From positions 62,001 to 126,000 of the forward strand of contig DATNPK010000028.1 in NCBI GenBank assembly GCA_036703275.1: DNA of 64,000 nucleotides. The letters run 5' to 3'. Shown here piece after piece: positions 16,188 to 25,872 of the stretch; positions within the stretch are counted from its first letter, which is position 1; each line of letters starts with the position of its first letter. Made by a program: the position numbers and the translations under genes. Under the pieces are notes generated by a model. It did not search any database. It had not been told where the DNA came from and worked only from the letters and a program-made list of their open reading frames with translations. The DNA is from Coleofasciculaceae cyanobacterium (lineage in GTDB: Bacteria > Cyanobacteriota > Cyanobacteriia > Cyanobacteriales > Xenococcaceae).

Positions 16188-18155
16188 TTAAAGAGCAAGC
16201 CCTAAGTAGAGCAATTGTTGTGCCAGTGTTTTGGCTTGCTGGCGAATCTCAGCTACCGCAGTTGTTTCCCAGAGACATCCCTTTTGGGGGGAACCGAGAG
16301 TAAACAGTAAATTAGATACTTCCCCTGTTGCATCGATCAGCGCGCCGTTGGCAGCGACCTCTAAACCAAGATTGAGGGGATCTGGTTTAATCAGACCAGA
16401 ATTCAATAAATTCTCGATCAAAGGGTGTTGTAGTCGGCGATAGTTGCATTCCGTCCCCGTACAGTTAATTACTGCACCTAAGCGCAAGTTATTAATATAG
16501 TTGCTACATTGCTCGCGAATCGATACGTTTACTCCTAGAGCATCCTCATTGTAGGCTTGAATACGTCCTGCCAAGAAATGTAACTGTCCTGCTGCAACTT
16601 TTGACTCAATTTGTCGAGCGATCGCACTATGTACTCGATGACGATGACTTTCCCAGTAGGGTCGAACGTGGCGTAAAAATCTTTGTTTTTCAGCGATCGC
16701 TAGAGATTGCCAAATTAATTGAGTTTGGGGACGAACCGAGTTAATCACAGATTGCCAGTTATCACCCCTAGCTTCAGCAGACTTGATTTCTTGTCTGATT
16801 CGGCGTACTAGAGAGCGAATTGTTGTTGGTAGCGATTCGGACTTGAACAAAGGTGGATAAGAAGTTGTTGGCTGATGCGCTTGAGGAAGCAAACCCCGAC
16901 GCGAAACAACATAAATTTTACCTTGATGTTTTTGTCGATCAAGTGCCAAAATTGCATCTAAAGCAGTTAAGCCAGAACCAATGATTAAAATCGGTTCGTC
17001 AGCAGCTAAAGAAAATAAAGATGGTGCAGACCAAAAGCGAAAATAACGTTTACTTTGATAAAAAGAAGAGTCGGCAACGGCAGGATCGGCTGGGGGAAAA
17101 TTTCCCAAAGCTAGCACCACGCGATCGACTTCCAGACTTTTTCCACTACTGAGGCAAACAGTAGCCCGTTCTGTATTAGTTTCTAATGCGATCGCTTCAT
17201 CAGTTAATTTTTCTAGACTAACACCCTTATCTGCTTGGGATTCAGCTTCGGCTAAGATCGATCTAATGTAATCACCGTAAAGCTTTCGCGGTACAAAATC
17301 ATCTTGGCTAACTTTTTTAACTATTTCGGACTCGCGAGTCTGCAACCAGTGCCAAAAATGGTCGGGATGGTCGGGAAAAGCACTCATTTTACCAGCAGGA
17401 ACGTTAAGCAAATGACAATCCCAATTAGTGCTGTAAGCAATTCCTTCACCGACAAAAGGACGAGGTTCGATTAACTTAATACGTAGAGGGGAAACTGTAT
17501 TTTTGAGTAGATGCACCGCCACCATCGAACCACTAAAGCCACCGCCAACGATCGCAATACTGGTTGGCTGCGACTCGAATTTATCAGGTTTTTTTCCCTT
17601 GTCAACAAATCTTGTTTGATTCTTTGCCTGAATGGGCGAAAGCTGGGATTGTCCGCTCATGGAGTGATAAACTTGCATCTGCTGTAATGGTTTAGCGTAA
17701 ATGTTGAGAGTGATCAGATTTTGCTCGGAAGTATTGGCAAGTTGATGAATTTGAGCGCGATCGACTCCTACCAATTCGTCTGGCTGTAAATATTTTTCTT
17801 GAAGAAGAACGGATGAGAATTCTTCGGTTGCAGCATCATTGCGAGTAAAGGTTCTAGAAGTAAGTACGCCTTGATAAACGCGAGTTACATTTAAAGAATC
17901 ACCATGATCGTGAATTGAACTAAATTGTCCTGGTTGCCAGCAGACAAGAATTATTTCACAGTTTGAGTCGCGTAAAAGGATTTGGCGTTGATAATTTTCA
18001 GAACTAAAACAAACATTGCTGGCGATCGCCATATCTCCTACATCTAATCTTGCTACCCAGTCTTGAAGTTGTGCTAGCTCAAGTTGCCCGATGGCAACTT
18101 TCTGAAGTTTTAGCCGAAAATCGTCTAAAGTTAATCTGGTTTCCAGAATTTTCAT
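16188..18155 (-). CDS. Cysteine dioxygenase fused to an FAD/NAD(P)-binding protein
   Basis: A two-domain protein of 655 residues. Residues 1-165 are a cysteine dioxygenase cupin with the 3-His iron site: His82 and His84 in SIHDHG, and His137 in QIHQLAN. Cysteine dioxygenase oxidises cysteine to its sulfinate. After a 30-residue linker, residues 198-655 are a flavoprotein of the FAD-NAD(P)-binding type, with the dinucleotide motif AIVGGGFSGSM (201-211) and a second nucleotide-binding segment ILIIGSGLTALDAIL. This domain is related to YdhS-like and L-ornithine monooxygenase-like proteins. Both domains look complete. The substrate of the flavoprotein part is unknown. Confidence 0.82.
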   Translation of the reverse strand: MKILETRLTLDDFRLKLQKVAIGQLELAQLQDWVARLDVGDMAIASNVCFSSENYQRQILLRDSNCEIILVCWQPGQFSSIHDHGDSLNVTRVYQGVLTSRTFTRNDAATEEFSSVLLQEKYLQPDELVGVDRAQIHQLANTSEQNLITLNIYAKPLQQMQVYHSMSGQSQLSPIQAKNQTRFVDKGKKPDKFESQPTSIAIVGGGFSGSMVAVHLLKNTVSPLRIKLIEPRPFVGEGIAYSTNWDCHLLNVPAGKMSAFPDHPDHFWHWLQTRESEIVKKVSQDDFVPRKLYGDYIRSILAEAESQADKGVSLEKLTDEAIALETNTERATVCLSSGKSLEVDRVVLALGNFPPADPAVADSSFYQSKRYFRFWSAPSLFSLAADEPILIIGSGLTALDAILALDRQKHQGKIYVVSRRGLLPQAHQPTTSYPPLFKSESLPTTIRSLVRRIRQEIKSAEARGDNWQSVINSVRPQTQLIWQSLAIAEKQRFLRHVRPYWESHRHRVHSAIARQIESKVAAGQLHFLAGRIQAYNEDALGVNVSIREQCSNYINNLRLGAVINCTGTECNYRRLQHPLIENLLNSGLIKPDPLNLGLEVAANGALIDATGEVSNLLFTLGSPQKGCLWETTAVAEIRQQAKTLAQQLLYLGLAL

Positions 18156-18326
18156 AGTCTAAATTGAACTGATAATTGTTTCTACTCAGTTATAATTCAT
18201 TTTTAATTGCATTCAATTTAAATTCAAATACAACTGAGTCAGAGATATCTGAATCAAAATTGATAAAGACAAGAAATTACTTATCGTTCGCGCATTGGTG
18301 ACCAAGCCCTTTGGACTGCTTCTTGA

Positions 18327-18370
18327 AGCTACGCAAATAATAAGGAAGAAAACTCATTATTTGCGTAGCT
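18327..18370. repeat. Perfect 15-bp inverted repeat in a divergent promoter region
   Basis: AGCTACGCAAATAAT (18327-18341) pairs exactly with ATTATTTGCGTAGCT (18356-18370) around a 14-nt loop. It sits between the divergent dioxygenase-fusion and helicase genes, so it could be a regulatory site, an RNA hairpin or a mobile-repeat relic. The rest of 18156-18587 shows no gene. Confidence 0.6.
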
Positions 18371-18587
18371 TATCCGATATAGACTCATTACTTAAGCAAA
18401 GTGAGTTCAAGATAATCAGTAAGAAATGAACGAAACTTGCTAAACTAAATCATTACCTTGCGCAGTTTCTTCTCCGACGAATCAGCTAGATGACTGGAGA
18501 GGAGACTAATTGGTTTTTTTAGTCTGAGGTTGGGAAACAGAATTAATATTTCCATCCTTAGCTTACTAAGTCTCAATCAAGATAACT

Positions 18588-21500
18588 ATGTCAATTATTC
18601 ACGGCAGTTGGATCGTTAATTCGGGTCAGGACTATTTTTTTGTTTGGGGACAAGCGTGGCGTTCTTTGGTTAACGAAACCTTCTCGCTTAATAAATCGGG
18701 GGACTTTATTCATCCCTTTAACTTGTCGCGTCTGGAACTACTAGGTCTGTTTCAAAGCCATGAATTGGACGTTGCGAAATTATTAGACGAAAGCAAGTGG
18801 CAAGTTCAACTAGTAGGGATGCCAACTATTGTGACTGGTACGGCCCAGAGTAAGAAAGTACAGCCAGTTTTTGCGGGAAATGCCGTGGAAGATGAGTCGA
18901 AACTAGACCTTTATCTTTGGGAAGTGCAAGGATTCCGTCTAACTCCTGGGGAAACTATTAATCTATTGCAGATATTATCTCTTAGTTCACTACAGTCTAA
19001 TACTGATTATTTGGCGGGAGATATCCGTTTTTGGTCGCACATATATCGCTGGGCATTAGATTTAATCGTCAGACAAAAGTTTCTACCAGGAATAGAGGTT
19101 CAAAAATCGAGCCAGAATAGCTATAAAAGCGTTTGGCAACCTGTAATTGATAGTGAGGTTGATCGGGTGCGATTAGCTAAATTTACTCAGGCTTTACCCG
19201 AAGCTTGTTTGGCTTATCTTGATGCAGAGGAGTCAGAAGCAGACACGACAGACCAAGATTTATTGTTGCGATCGCTTTCTTTAATTTTGGATGCCAGATT
19301 ACGCACCTGGATAGATTACAATCCCAATAGCTTTAAAGATCTTAACGTCGAACCTTGGTTGCGATCGCTTAGCTCATCTCCTGTACTAGAAACAAATACC
19401 AAAAACGCTAATCGCTTAACTAATGCTCTATATAGCTGGACATTGCCGATCGGCGAGTATATAGTCAATCGCCAAAACGATCTCGGCTTGAATCGTTATC
19501 GAGTTTGTTTTACCCTAACCCCTCCAGTCGCAACAGCAGCAGATGATGAACAACCAGATTGGTCTTTGAATTATTATTTACAAGCATTAGATAATCCTGA
19601 GTTTGTAGTTGATGCAGCAACAGTTTGGCGGTGTCCCGCAGAGTTTTTGAATATAGGCGATCGCACCATTGAAAACCCCCAGGAAACCCTATTGAAAGGT
19701 TTGGGCTTGGCATCTCGAATCTACGCTCCGATTAGAGCAAGTTTGAACCGCAGTCAGCCAATCAGTTGTTCTCTCAATCCAATTCAGGTATACGAATTTA
19801 TTCGCGCGATCGCCTGGCAGCTAAGCGATAATGGTTTGGGCGTAATTATGCCCCCTGGCTTGAGCGACAATAACAGCGAACAAAGATTAGGCATTAAGAT
19901 GACTGCCAGCGTGCCTCAAAAGAAAGGAGAGCGTTTAAGTCTGCAAAGTATGCTGAAATATAAATTAGAAATTGCGGTGGGCGATCAAACTGTTTCTAAA
20001 CGCGACTTTAAAAAGCTACTGGCGCAGAAATCGCCGATAGTAGAAATAGACGGACAGTGGATCGCCCTACAGCCTGCGGATGTAAGGGCTGCCCAGGCGG
20101 TATTAGATAAATCTAATGCACGGCTAGATTTATCGGTAGAAGATGCCCTGCGTTTATCTACAGGAGATACGACAACCCTAGCTAAGCTGCCTGTGGTCAA
20201 GTTTGAACCCACAGGGATATTGGCGGGTTTATTGGATAATTTGACTGATGATAAAGCCGTTGAACCAGTGAAGCAGATCGAAGACTTTGAGGGAGAATTA
20301 CGTCCCTATCAGGCAAAAGGTGTTGGCTGGCTATCTTTCTTGGAAATCTGGGGATTAGGTGCTTGTCTGGCAGACGATATGGGTTTGGGTAAAACAATCC
20401 AGCTGATTGCTTTTTTGCTTAACTTAAAACAACAAGATTTATTAACTAAGCCTACCTTGTTAGTTTGCCCGACTTCGGTAATTAATAATTGGGAACGGGA
20501 AGTTAAAAAATTTGCGCCTAAATTAAATGTCGTAATCCATCATGGAGATAAACGGGAACAGAATAAGACTTTTGCTCAACAGGTTGAAGATAAACAGTTA
20601 GTAATTACCAGCTATTCTTTAGTTCATCGGGATTTCAAAACCTTATCAGGTATTGAATGGCAGGGGATAGTTTTAGACGAAGCACAAAACATTAAAAACC
20701 CCTCGGCAAAACAATCTCAGGCAGTAAGAGAGATTCCTGCGGGATTCCGTATTGCCTTAACTGGTACTCCTGTAGAAAACCGCTTGACTGAACTATGGTC
20801 GATTCTAGACTTCCTCAATCCAGGTTTTTTGGGCAATCGCAACTTCTTCCAAAAGAGATTTGCTGCACCAATTGAAAAATATGGCGATCGCGAGTCTTTA
20901 AATATTCTCCGTTCTCTTACCCAGCCGTTTATTTTGCGTCGTTTAAAAACCGATAAAAACATCATTCAAGACCTGCCAGAAAAGCAGGAAATGAACGTCT
21001 TTTGCGGTCTTTCAGCAGAACAGGCGGAACTATATCAACAGCTAGTCGATAACTCTTTAGCAGAGATTGAAGATTCCGAAGGTATCAAACGCCGTGGTTT
21101 AATTCTGACCCTATTACTACGCCTTAAACAGCTTTGCAACCATCCTGAATTACTCAGCGATACCAAAGCTAAAAATCTTCAGTTAGATCTAGAGCAATTT
21201 GGCGATCGCTCGGGTAAATTACTCCGTTTGGCAGAAATGTTGGAAGAAATTGTCGATGAAGGCGATCGCACGTTGATCTTTACCCAGTTTTCTGAGTGGG
21301 GCAAAATGCTCAAACCTTATTTAGAGGAGAAACTAAAAGAAGAAGTCCTATTTTTATATGGTTCAACCCGTCGTGAAGCCAGACAAGAAATGGTGGATCG
21401 TTTCCAAAATGAACCCAATGGTCCGAAAATATTTATCCTCTCTCTCAAAGCAGGAGGAACAGGACTTAACTTAACTAGGGCAAATCATGTCTTTCACGTT

Positions 21501-21755
21501 GATCGCTGGTGGAATCCTGCGGTCGAAAATCAGGCAACAGATCGGGCATTTAGGATCGGACAAAAACGCAACGTTCAGGTACACAAGTTCGTCTGTACGG
21601 GAACACTGGAAGAACGTATCAATGACATTATTGAAAGCAAGAAAGAATTAGCCGAACAAACCGTTAATGCAGGAGAGCAATGGTTAACGGATTTAGATAC
21701 TGGTAGCTTGCGTAATCTGCTGTTATTAGATCGCGATGCAATTATTGATGAGTAG
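18588..21755 (+). CDS. SNF2-family helicase (Swi2/Snf2, bacterial RapA-like group)
   Basis: A 1055-residue double-stranded-DNA translocase. About 550 N-terminal residues form the cyanobacterial/archaeal-type extension, including the bacterial SNF2 N-terminal domain. The ATPase core follows: Walker A ADDMGLGKTIQL, then VCPTSVINNWERE, box II DEAQNIKN, LTGTPVENRLTELWS, and the second RecA lobe with SLKAGGTGLNLTRANHVFH and the arginine-finger motif QATDRAFRIGQ. It is probably involved in chromatin, repair or transcription processes; the exact role in cyanobacteria is not known. It is preceded by a 430-bp gap and stands as a single gene. Confidence 0.92.
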   Translation: MSIIHGSWIVNSGQDYFFVWGQAWRSLVNETFSLNKSGDFIHPFNLSRLELLGLFQSHELDVAKLLDESKWQVQLVGMPTIVTGTAQSKKVQPVFAGNAVEDESKLDLYLWEVQGFRLTPGETINLLQILSLSSLQSNTDYLAGDIRFWSHIYRWALDLIVRQKFLPGIEVQKSSQNSYKSVWQPVIDSEVDRVRLAKFTQALPEACLAYLDAEESEADTTDQDLLLRSLSLILDARLRTWIDYNPNSFKDLNVEPWLRSLSSSPVLETNTKNANRLTNALYSWTLPIGEYIVNRQNDLGLNRYRVCFTLTPPVATAADDEQPDWSLNYYLQALDNPEFVVDAATVWRCPAEFLNIGDRTIENPQETLLKGLGLASRIYAPIRASLNRSQPISCSLNPIQVYEFIRAIAWQLSDNGLGVIMPPGLSDNNSEQRLGIKMTASVPQKKGERLSLQSMLKYKLEIAVGDQTVSKRDFKKLLAQKSPIVEIDGQWIALQPADVRAAQAVLDKSNARLDLSVEDALRLSTGDTTTLAKLPVVKFEPTGILAGLLDNLTDDKAVEPVKQIEDFEGELRPYQAKGVGWLSFLEIWGLGACLADDMGLGKTIQLIAFLLNLKQQDLLTKPTLLVCPTSVINNWEREVKKFAPKLNVVIHHGDKREQNKTFAQQVEDKQLVITSYSLVHRDFKTLSGIEWQGIVLDEAQNIKNPSAKQSQAVREIPAGFRIALTGTPVENRLTELWSILDFLNPGFLGNRNFFQKRFAAPIEKYGDRESLNILRSLTQPFILRRLKTDKNIIQDLPEKQEMNVFCGLSAEQAELYQQLVDNSLAEIEDSEGIKRRGLILTLLLRLKQLCNHPELLSDTKAKNLQLDLEQFGDRSGKLLRLAEMLEEIVDEGDRTLIFTQFSEWGKMLKPYLEEKLKEEVLFLYGSTRREARQEMVDRFQNEPNGPKIFILSLKAGGTGLNLTRANHVFHVDRWWNPAVENQATDRAFRIGQKRNVQVHKFVCTGTLEERINDIIESKKELAEQTVNAGEQWLTDLDTGSLRNLLLLDRDAIIDE

Positions 21756-21923
21756 GTGAAATGCGATCGTAAATCGTGTGGTTTTTATTGGGAATGATCT
21801 CATGGGGTGACAAAGAGGTGAAAGACAAAATAAACAGTTGAACGTAGCAGTGAAATGGTAAGAAAAAGGGATCAAGCTTATTGAGAAACGAATGCTCCTA
21901 GCATCTAGACCCCAAAACCAAAA

Positions 21924-22473
21924 ATGTTGCCAGAATTTTATCACAAATGTATCTTGCAATTGTTAACGGATAGACAATATGCAACGTTGAGAATAATTGT
22001 TCTGATGTTACAAAGCTACAGAACAATTGAGATAGAAAAGCTAGCATCTGTGATCCCGATTCCAATAAAATATGAGAGTCGCCGTCGCCATATTCAAAGA
22101 TTTCTAGTTCTGCCACAGTTGACCAGTAGATGTATTTGGTTTCCCATCATCAAAAAATGGTTAAAAGTCAATCAAAATAGAAAACAAATTTGCTATGTGG
22201 CTATAGATAGAACGAGATAGCAAGAACGGAACTTATTAGTAGCTAGTCTAGTTGAAAATAAGAGAGCGATTCCGATAAATTGCATGCTCTTGAATAAAAA
22301 AGATTACTCAAATCAATATTAAGATTGTTGAAAGAATATCAAGTAATTGTAATTGGCGATTGCCCTAAAGGATTAGCTTCGCGTCCTTCGCAAACGCGTC
22401 GTAAATCTGGAGGTTATAATTTAGAGCAATGTCAAGGTAAAGTCAAGCGTTTACTGCTTAATAGATGGGTTTA
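21924..22473 (+). pseudogene. IS4-type transposase remnant
   Basis: The start is intact: MLPEFYHKCILQLLTDRQYA, then RRRHIQRFLVLPQLTSRCIW and YVAIDRTR, where the TGG after DRT is now a stop. Reading continues as QERNLLVASLVENKRAIPIN and, after more stops, LLKEYQVIVIGDC near 22326-22364. At that point a palindromic repeat (22362-22402) replaces the middle of the gene, and the transposase resumes as RKSGGYNLEQCQGKVKRLLL to about 22460. SGGYNLE is the typical C-terminal motif. It is inactive. Confidence 0.8.
22362..22402. repeat. Palindromic repeat inside the IS4-type remnant
   Basis: CCCTAAAGGATTAGCTTCGCG followed by TCCTTCGCAAACGCGTCG. It occupies the point where about 150-200 codons of the transposase are missing, including the end of the catalytic region. 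Confidence 0.7.
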
Positions 22474-22810
22474 AAGCCCCGTCATTGATGACGATCGCAG
22501 CTTTGAGTGCATTTGGTGGACTAACCGAATAATTCTCGATCATTAATAGCAATTGTTAACAACTCGATTGGGCAAGGTCGGAAAATCCGACCGCCTCTCT
22601 CGTTCAATTGGATAGACTACGTTGTCAAGCGACTATTTTTTAGCTGTCAGCTATGAGCTATTAGTTTTTCAGATCATGTCTTAATACAAATACGCAACGC
22701 TATATTTAGATATTTAGTTAGACATAAATATAGCCAAAAACTAGCAAGCCTATCTTTATTGAAAATTCGCTAATAGCTACAAAAATAGGCTTAATTTATT
22801 TATTTAAAGA
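22474..22810. other. Intergenic region without a supported gene
   Basis: About 335 bp of degraded sequence past the IS4-type remnant. A short hairpin GGTCGGAAAATCCGACC (22576-22592) is visible. No gene is supported. Confidence 0.45.
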
Positions 22811-22972
22811 TTAAGTTTTTACAATTTCTTTATTCTTAACAAAAAGTACTATTGCACCAATTGCTAGAAGGGCAAAACCCCACCAAAGCGAATCTCCAGG
22901 AAGAACCTTCAGTAAAAGAGTAGTAAAACCAGAAGTAATTAGTGACCATCCAGCGGTTGTTCTATATTGCAT
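22811..22972 (-). CDS. Small membrane protein, 53 residues
   Basis: A short frame from ATG (22972) to TAA (22811). It reads MQYRTTAGWSLITSGFTTLL, then LKVLPGDSLWWGFALLAIGA and IVLFVKNKEIVKT. Two hydrophobic segments (about 8-22 and 29-46) with a short polar turn and a basic tail suggest a two-pass inner-membrane protein. No strong ribosome-binding site is visible. I do not know the family. Its hydrophobic pattern and codon usage make chance less likely, but the call is tentative. Confidence 0.45.
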   Translation of the reverse strand: MQYRTTAGWSLITSGFTTLLLKVLPGDSLWWGFALLAIGAIVLFVKNKEIVKT

Positions 22973-23161
22973 TGGTTTGTTTGTTTAATTTAGCAAGCCT
23001 GTTTATCTTTTAATCGTAGTTAGACAAAAGCTCTGAATCTTCTATCCATAGATGTAATCTAAAGATGATTAAATAAGTTGATTAGATCGATATCTTGTAA
23101 ATAGTTTAAAATTTAGAACTATTGCTGACTATTTTTAGATGTACTTTCAGTTTAATTACTA

Positions 23162-23869
23162 TTAGTTAGTCCCAAATAGTCGATCCCAAAAAGTAAAATA
23201 TAGACCATAGTGGCGAGAATAATTAAGATGATGAAAAGAGTGATGATCGGAGCTAACTAACCATTTTCCTAACCAATGATCGGGAAAACTAGGAAATAAT
23301 TCAAAACCAAGATGATTAACCAAAGACCAAATAGTCATGGTAATTAACAGTAAGGATAAAACAGTAAAGTGCAGTGGAATTACAAAAATTACTGCGATCA
23401 TAAATAAACCTTGAAGTAATGCTTCGGGAAAGTCGAGAGCAAAAGATGTCCAGGGCGTGGGATGCTTGGACTGATGATGTCCACGGTGTAACCACTCAAA
23501 AATTAACGGATGGTGAAATCCGCGATGAAAAAAATAATAGCTGACATCCTGCAAGAAGATTACCCCCAGGAAACTGACAACCAAATACCATCTTCCATAA
23601 TCATTTATCGAACTGTATAAACGAGTCGCACCCAAACTATAGCTCCACATTACTAATGCAGAACAAATGGCTAAAGCAAGTGTGGCGATGATCGAGAGAG
23701 TAATATCTTTTTGAATTAATTTACGACTCGGCGACTTTTTTAAAGATTGTTTCGCAAACGATATATTCTCAGATAAATAAAATAACCAATAAGTGCCTCC
23801 CGCAATTAAAAAGTAGCGTGCTAGGATGATGATAAAAAAGACAAATAAATAGTACAGCCAGAGTTTCAT
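23162..23869 (-). CDS. Fatty acid hydroxylase / sterol desaturase family protein
   Basis: A di-iron membrane oxygenase-like protein of 235 residues. The histidine clusters are present: HRGFHH, HRGHHQSKH and, near the C-terminus, SSDHHSFHH. Four to five hydrophobic segments surround them (first at about 3-25). Members hydroxylate or desaturate sterols, fatty acids or carotenoids (CrtR, CrtZ relatives); the substrate here cannot be told from sequence. It is a single leftward gene. Downstream sequence to 22973 shows no gene except the 53-residue frame. Confidence 0.85.
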   Translation of the reverse strand: MKLWLYYLFVFFIIILARYFLIAGGTYWLFYLSENISFAKQSLKKSPSRKLIQKDITLSIIATLALAICSALVMWSYSLGATRLYSSINDYGRWYLVVSFLGVIFLQDVSYYFFHRGFHHPLIFEWLHRGHHQSKHPTPWTSFALDFPEALLQGLFMIAVIFVIPLHFTVLSLLLITMTIWSLVNHLGFELFPSFPDHWLGKWLVSSDHHSFHHLNYSRHYGLYFTFWDRLFGTN

Positions 23870-24128
23870 GGAATTTTGCCAGTTGAATTTATATTAGTGA
23901 AGTAGTGCCGGTTTAAAGTTTTAAATTAATTTATTAAGCAGGGAAGAAGACTTTCTGTTGATTAACTATTTTCGGCGTTGCCGATTGAAAGTATGATGTA
24001 CAAAATAATCCTGCTCGTAGCTTTTTTGATTCAAGAGAATATAACGATCTCAAAAAATCATATCTCGGTTCAGCAACGGCCTATTTTCAAGTAAACCATA
24101 ATTACCGTTAGTTAATAGTTTATTTGGT

Positions 24129-24650
24129 CTAATTCATCTTAGTGCGGTCAAACCCTCGAACATCTTTTAGTGCAGAAGCACCATGAGCAATATTCTGGAT
24201 AACGCTAAAGCTGCCGTCGGTTTCAAGAATTACGGCATCAGCATCTTCGATTGCCGATACTCCACTATTGCGCAGTGCTGACAAAATCTCCTCTTCAGCA
24301 ACTCTTTCTCGCTTCATAATATCTCGCTGCATTTCTCCTCGGCAGAGCAATAGTGCTGGCTCAGATTTAATTAGTTTTTGAATAATTGAAAAGCGGACAG
24401 AAATCCAGGTAATGATAAACTGCAACAGTACTAGTACAGCAAAAGCTAGAATGTCTTTGCCAAATTCATCTTCAGTCGATAAAAATGCGGTGGCTAAAAT
24501 TGAACCGAAAGCAACAGTGACCACATAATCAAAAGAATTCCATTTAGCTAAAGTCCGTTTACCCGATAACCTAAGTATAATAATTATCGCAATGTAGGTA
24601 ATGATACCTGCTATTGGCACTTCGATAAATGGATTGAGCTCGCTGAACAT
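24129..24650 (-). CDS. YetF / DUF421 family membrane protein
   Basis: A 173-residue protein with three N-terminal membrane segments (about 12-29, 44-60 and 68-88) and the family signature RLSGKRTLAKWNSFDYVVTV, AFGSILATAFLS. The cytoplasmic C-terminal domain carries SEPALLLCRGEMQRDIMKRE and the helix-strand motif EEEILSALRNSGV. In Bacillus, YetF-like proteins are linked to spore membrane structure and ion conduction; the cyanobacterial role is unknown. The neighbouring upstream gene on the same strand is the DUF2382 protein, another presumed stress gene, but they are 240 bp apart. Confidence 0.8.
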   Translation of the reverse strand: MFSELNPFIEVPIAGIITYIAIIIILRLSGKRTLAKWNSFDYVVTVAFGSILATAFLSTEDEFGKDILAFAVLVLLQFIITWISVRFSIIQKLIKSEPALLLCRGEMQRDIMKRERVAEEEILSALRNSGVSAIEDADAVILETDGSFSVIQNIAHGASALKDVRGFDRTKMN

Positions 24651-24826
24651 GATGGGTGATTGAAAGGTGGTTTGGTAAAAAAATTATCAACGCGATCGCT
24701 GCGTTGCTATGCTCGGTGTCTATTTTGGCTACTTCAGAACTTGGCTGCGTGTTCTAGCTATAGAGTACCTAAATTTTTTAACAAGCATAAATTGTCTAAC
24801 CTTGACAGAACAAAACATTTATCACT

Positions 24827-24889
24827 AAATATTTAATGATAAATATTTAATGATAAATGTTTAATGATAAATGTTTAATGTTTAATGAT
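24827..24889. repeat. 14-bp tandem repeat, about 4.5 units
   Basis: Units AAATATTTAATGAT, AAATATTTAATGAT, AAATGTTTAATGAT, then AAATGTTTAATG and TTTAATGAT. The array ends exactly at the stop codon of the DUF2382 gene, so it forms its 3' untranslated region. Confidence 0.85.
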
Positions 24890-25872
24890 TATCGTTCGAT
24901 TACATCGCCGTCGGCTTGTACTTCCAATTCTTCACGACGAATAGTTTCATTAGCCTGCACGTTTTGATGCTCTACTTCTTTGCGAACGGTTACTTCCTCA
25001 CGCACGAAAGCTTGTTTTTTAATATCGGCAGTTTCCTCGTAAAGTTCAACTTGTGCTACTTTACCCTCAGTAAAGTTAGCAGTACCAGGATTAACTACAT
25101 TACCAGCGGTGGCACTAGAACGTTCGATGACAATACGCTCTTTTTCTACAGGTACAGCGACGCTTGCTGTCTCAGTTTCTACTCGCTTACCAATAGAGAC
25201 TTCTCCCGCTTTGACGCGATGCTTATTAACCATCAAGCGTTCTTCATATAGTCGGATTTTATCATGGTCAGCGATGTCAGTTCTGGTTCTAATATCATGG
25301 TCAACATCAGTAACGGCAGTTGCTTTAGCGCCAGGAACATCGTAGATCCCAAATTCTTCGACACCGTTGTGATCCATGATAGCTTTGGCATGAGCAATTT
25401 CTGCTGCCGTACCGTTAACTATAACGAGAAAACTACCGCCTTGGACGCGATCGTTATATACTCTGGCTTTTTCTTCAGGAATACCTAACCCGATTAAAGC
25501 ACCGATTAATCCCCCTGCCGCCGCACCAATACCTGCACCCGCTAGAGTGGTTGCGATCGCAGTTGCTTCTGCACCAGCTAAAAGGATTGGCCCAATGCCA
25601 GGAATAGCCAACGCACCCAAACCAACTAATAAACCAGTAATACCGCCTAATGTACCGCCAGTTAAGGCACCTGCTGCTGCACCGTCATCTGCCTTGTTAC
25701 CTACTTTTTCAGTAGTGTCGTGTCCGCCAATTTGATCTGCATCTCTAGCAATGACAGATACTCGATCCATGTCATAACCTGAATCTCTAAGACTGCGAAC
25801 GGCTGCTTCCGCTTCATCTCTACTATAGAATAAACCGGTGGCGCGTTTGTAGAAATTATCGTTGATTACCAT
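24889..25872 (-). CDS. DUF2382 (YsnF/AvaK type) stress protein with N-terminal general-stress domain
   Basis: I start it at the ATG at 25872 (MVINDNFYKRATGLFYSRDE), which has AGGA upstream, not at 25929. Residues 1-35 resemble the GS17M-type domain that responds to stress in Bacillus. A long Gly/Ala-rich hydrophobic stretch follows (GALTGGTLGGITGLLVGLGA and AGIGAAAGGLIGALIGLG), probably membrane-associated. The C-terminal DUF2382 domain is about 215-327, starting LYEERLMVNKHRVKAGEVSI and rich in charged beta repeats. The function is unknown; salt or oxidative stress is the usual association. The 14-bp tandem repeat follows its stop. Confidence 0.8.
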   Translation of the reverse strand: MVINDNFYKRATGLFYSRDEAEAAVRSLRDSGYDMDRVSVIARDADQIGGHDTTEKVGNKADDGAAAGALTGGTLGGITGLLVGLGALAIPGIGPILLAGAEATAIATTLAGAGIGAAAGGLIGALIGLGIPEEKARVYNDRVQGGSFLVIVNGTAAEIAHAKAIMDHNGVEEFGIYDVPGAKATAVTDVDHDIRTRTDIADHDKIRLYEERLMVNKHRVKAGEVSIGKRVETETASVAVPVEKERIVIERSSATAGNVVNPGTANFTEGKVAQVELYEETADIKKQAFVREEVTVRKEVEHQNVQANETIRREELEVQADGDVIER

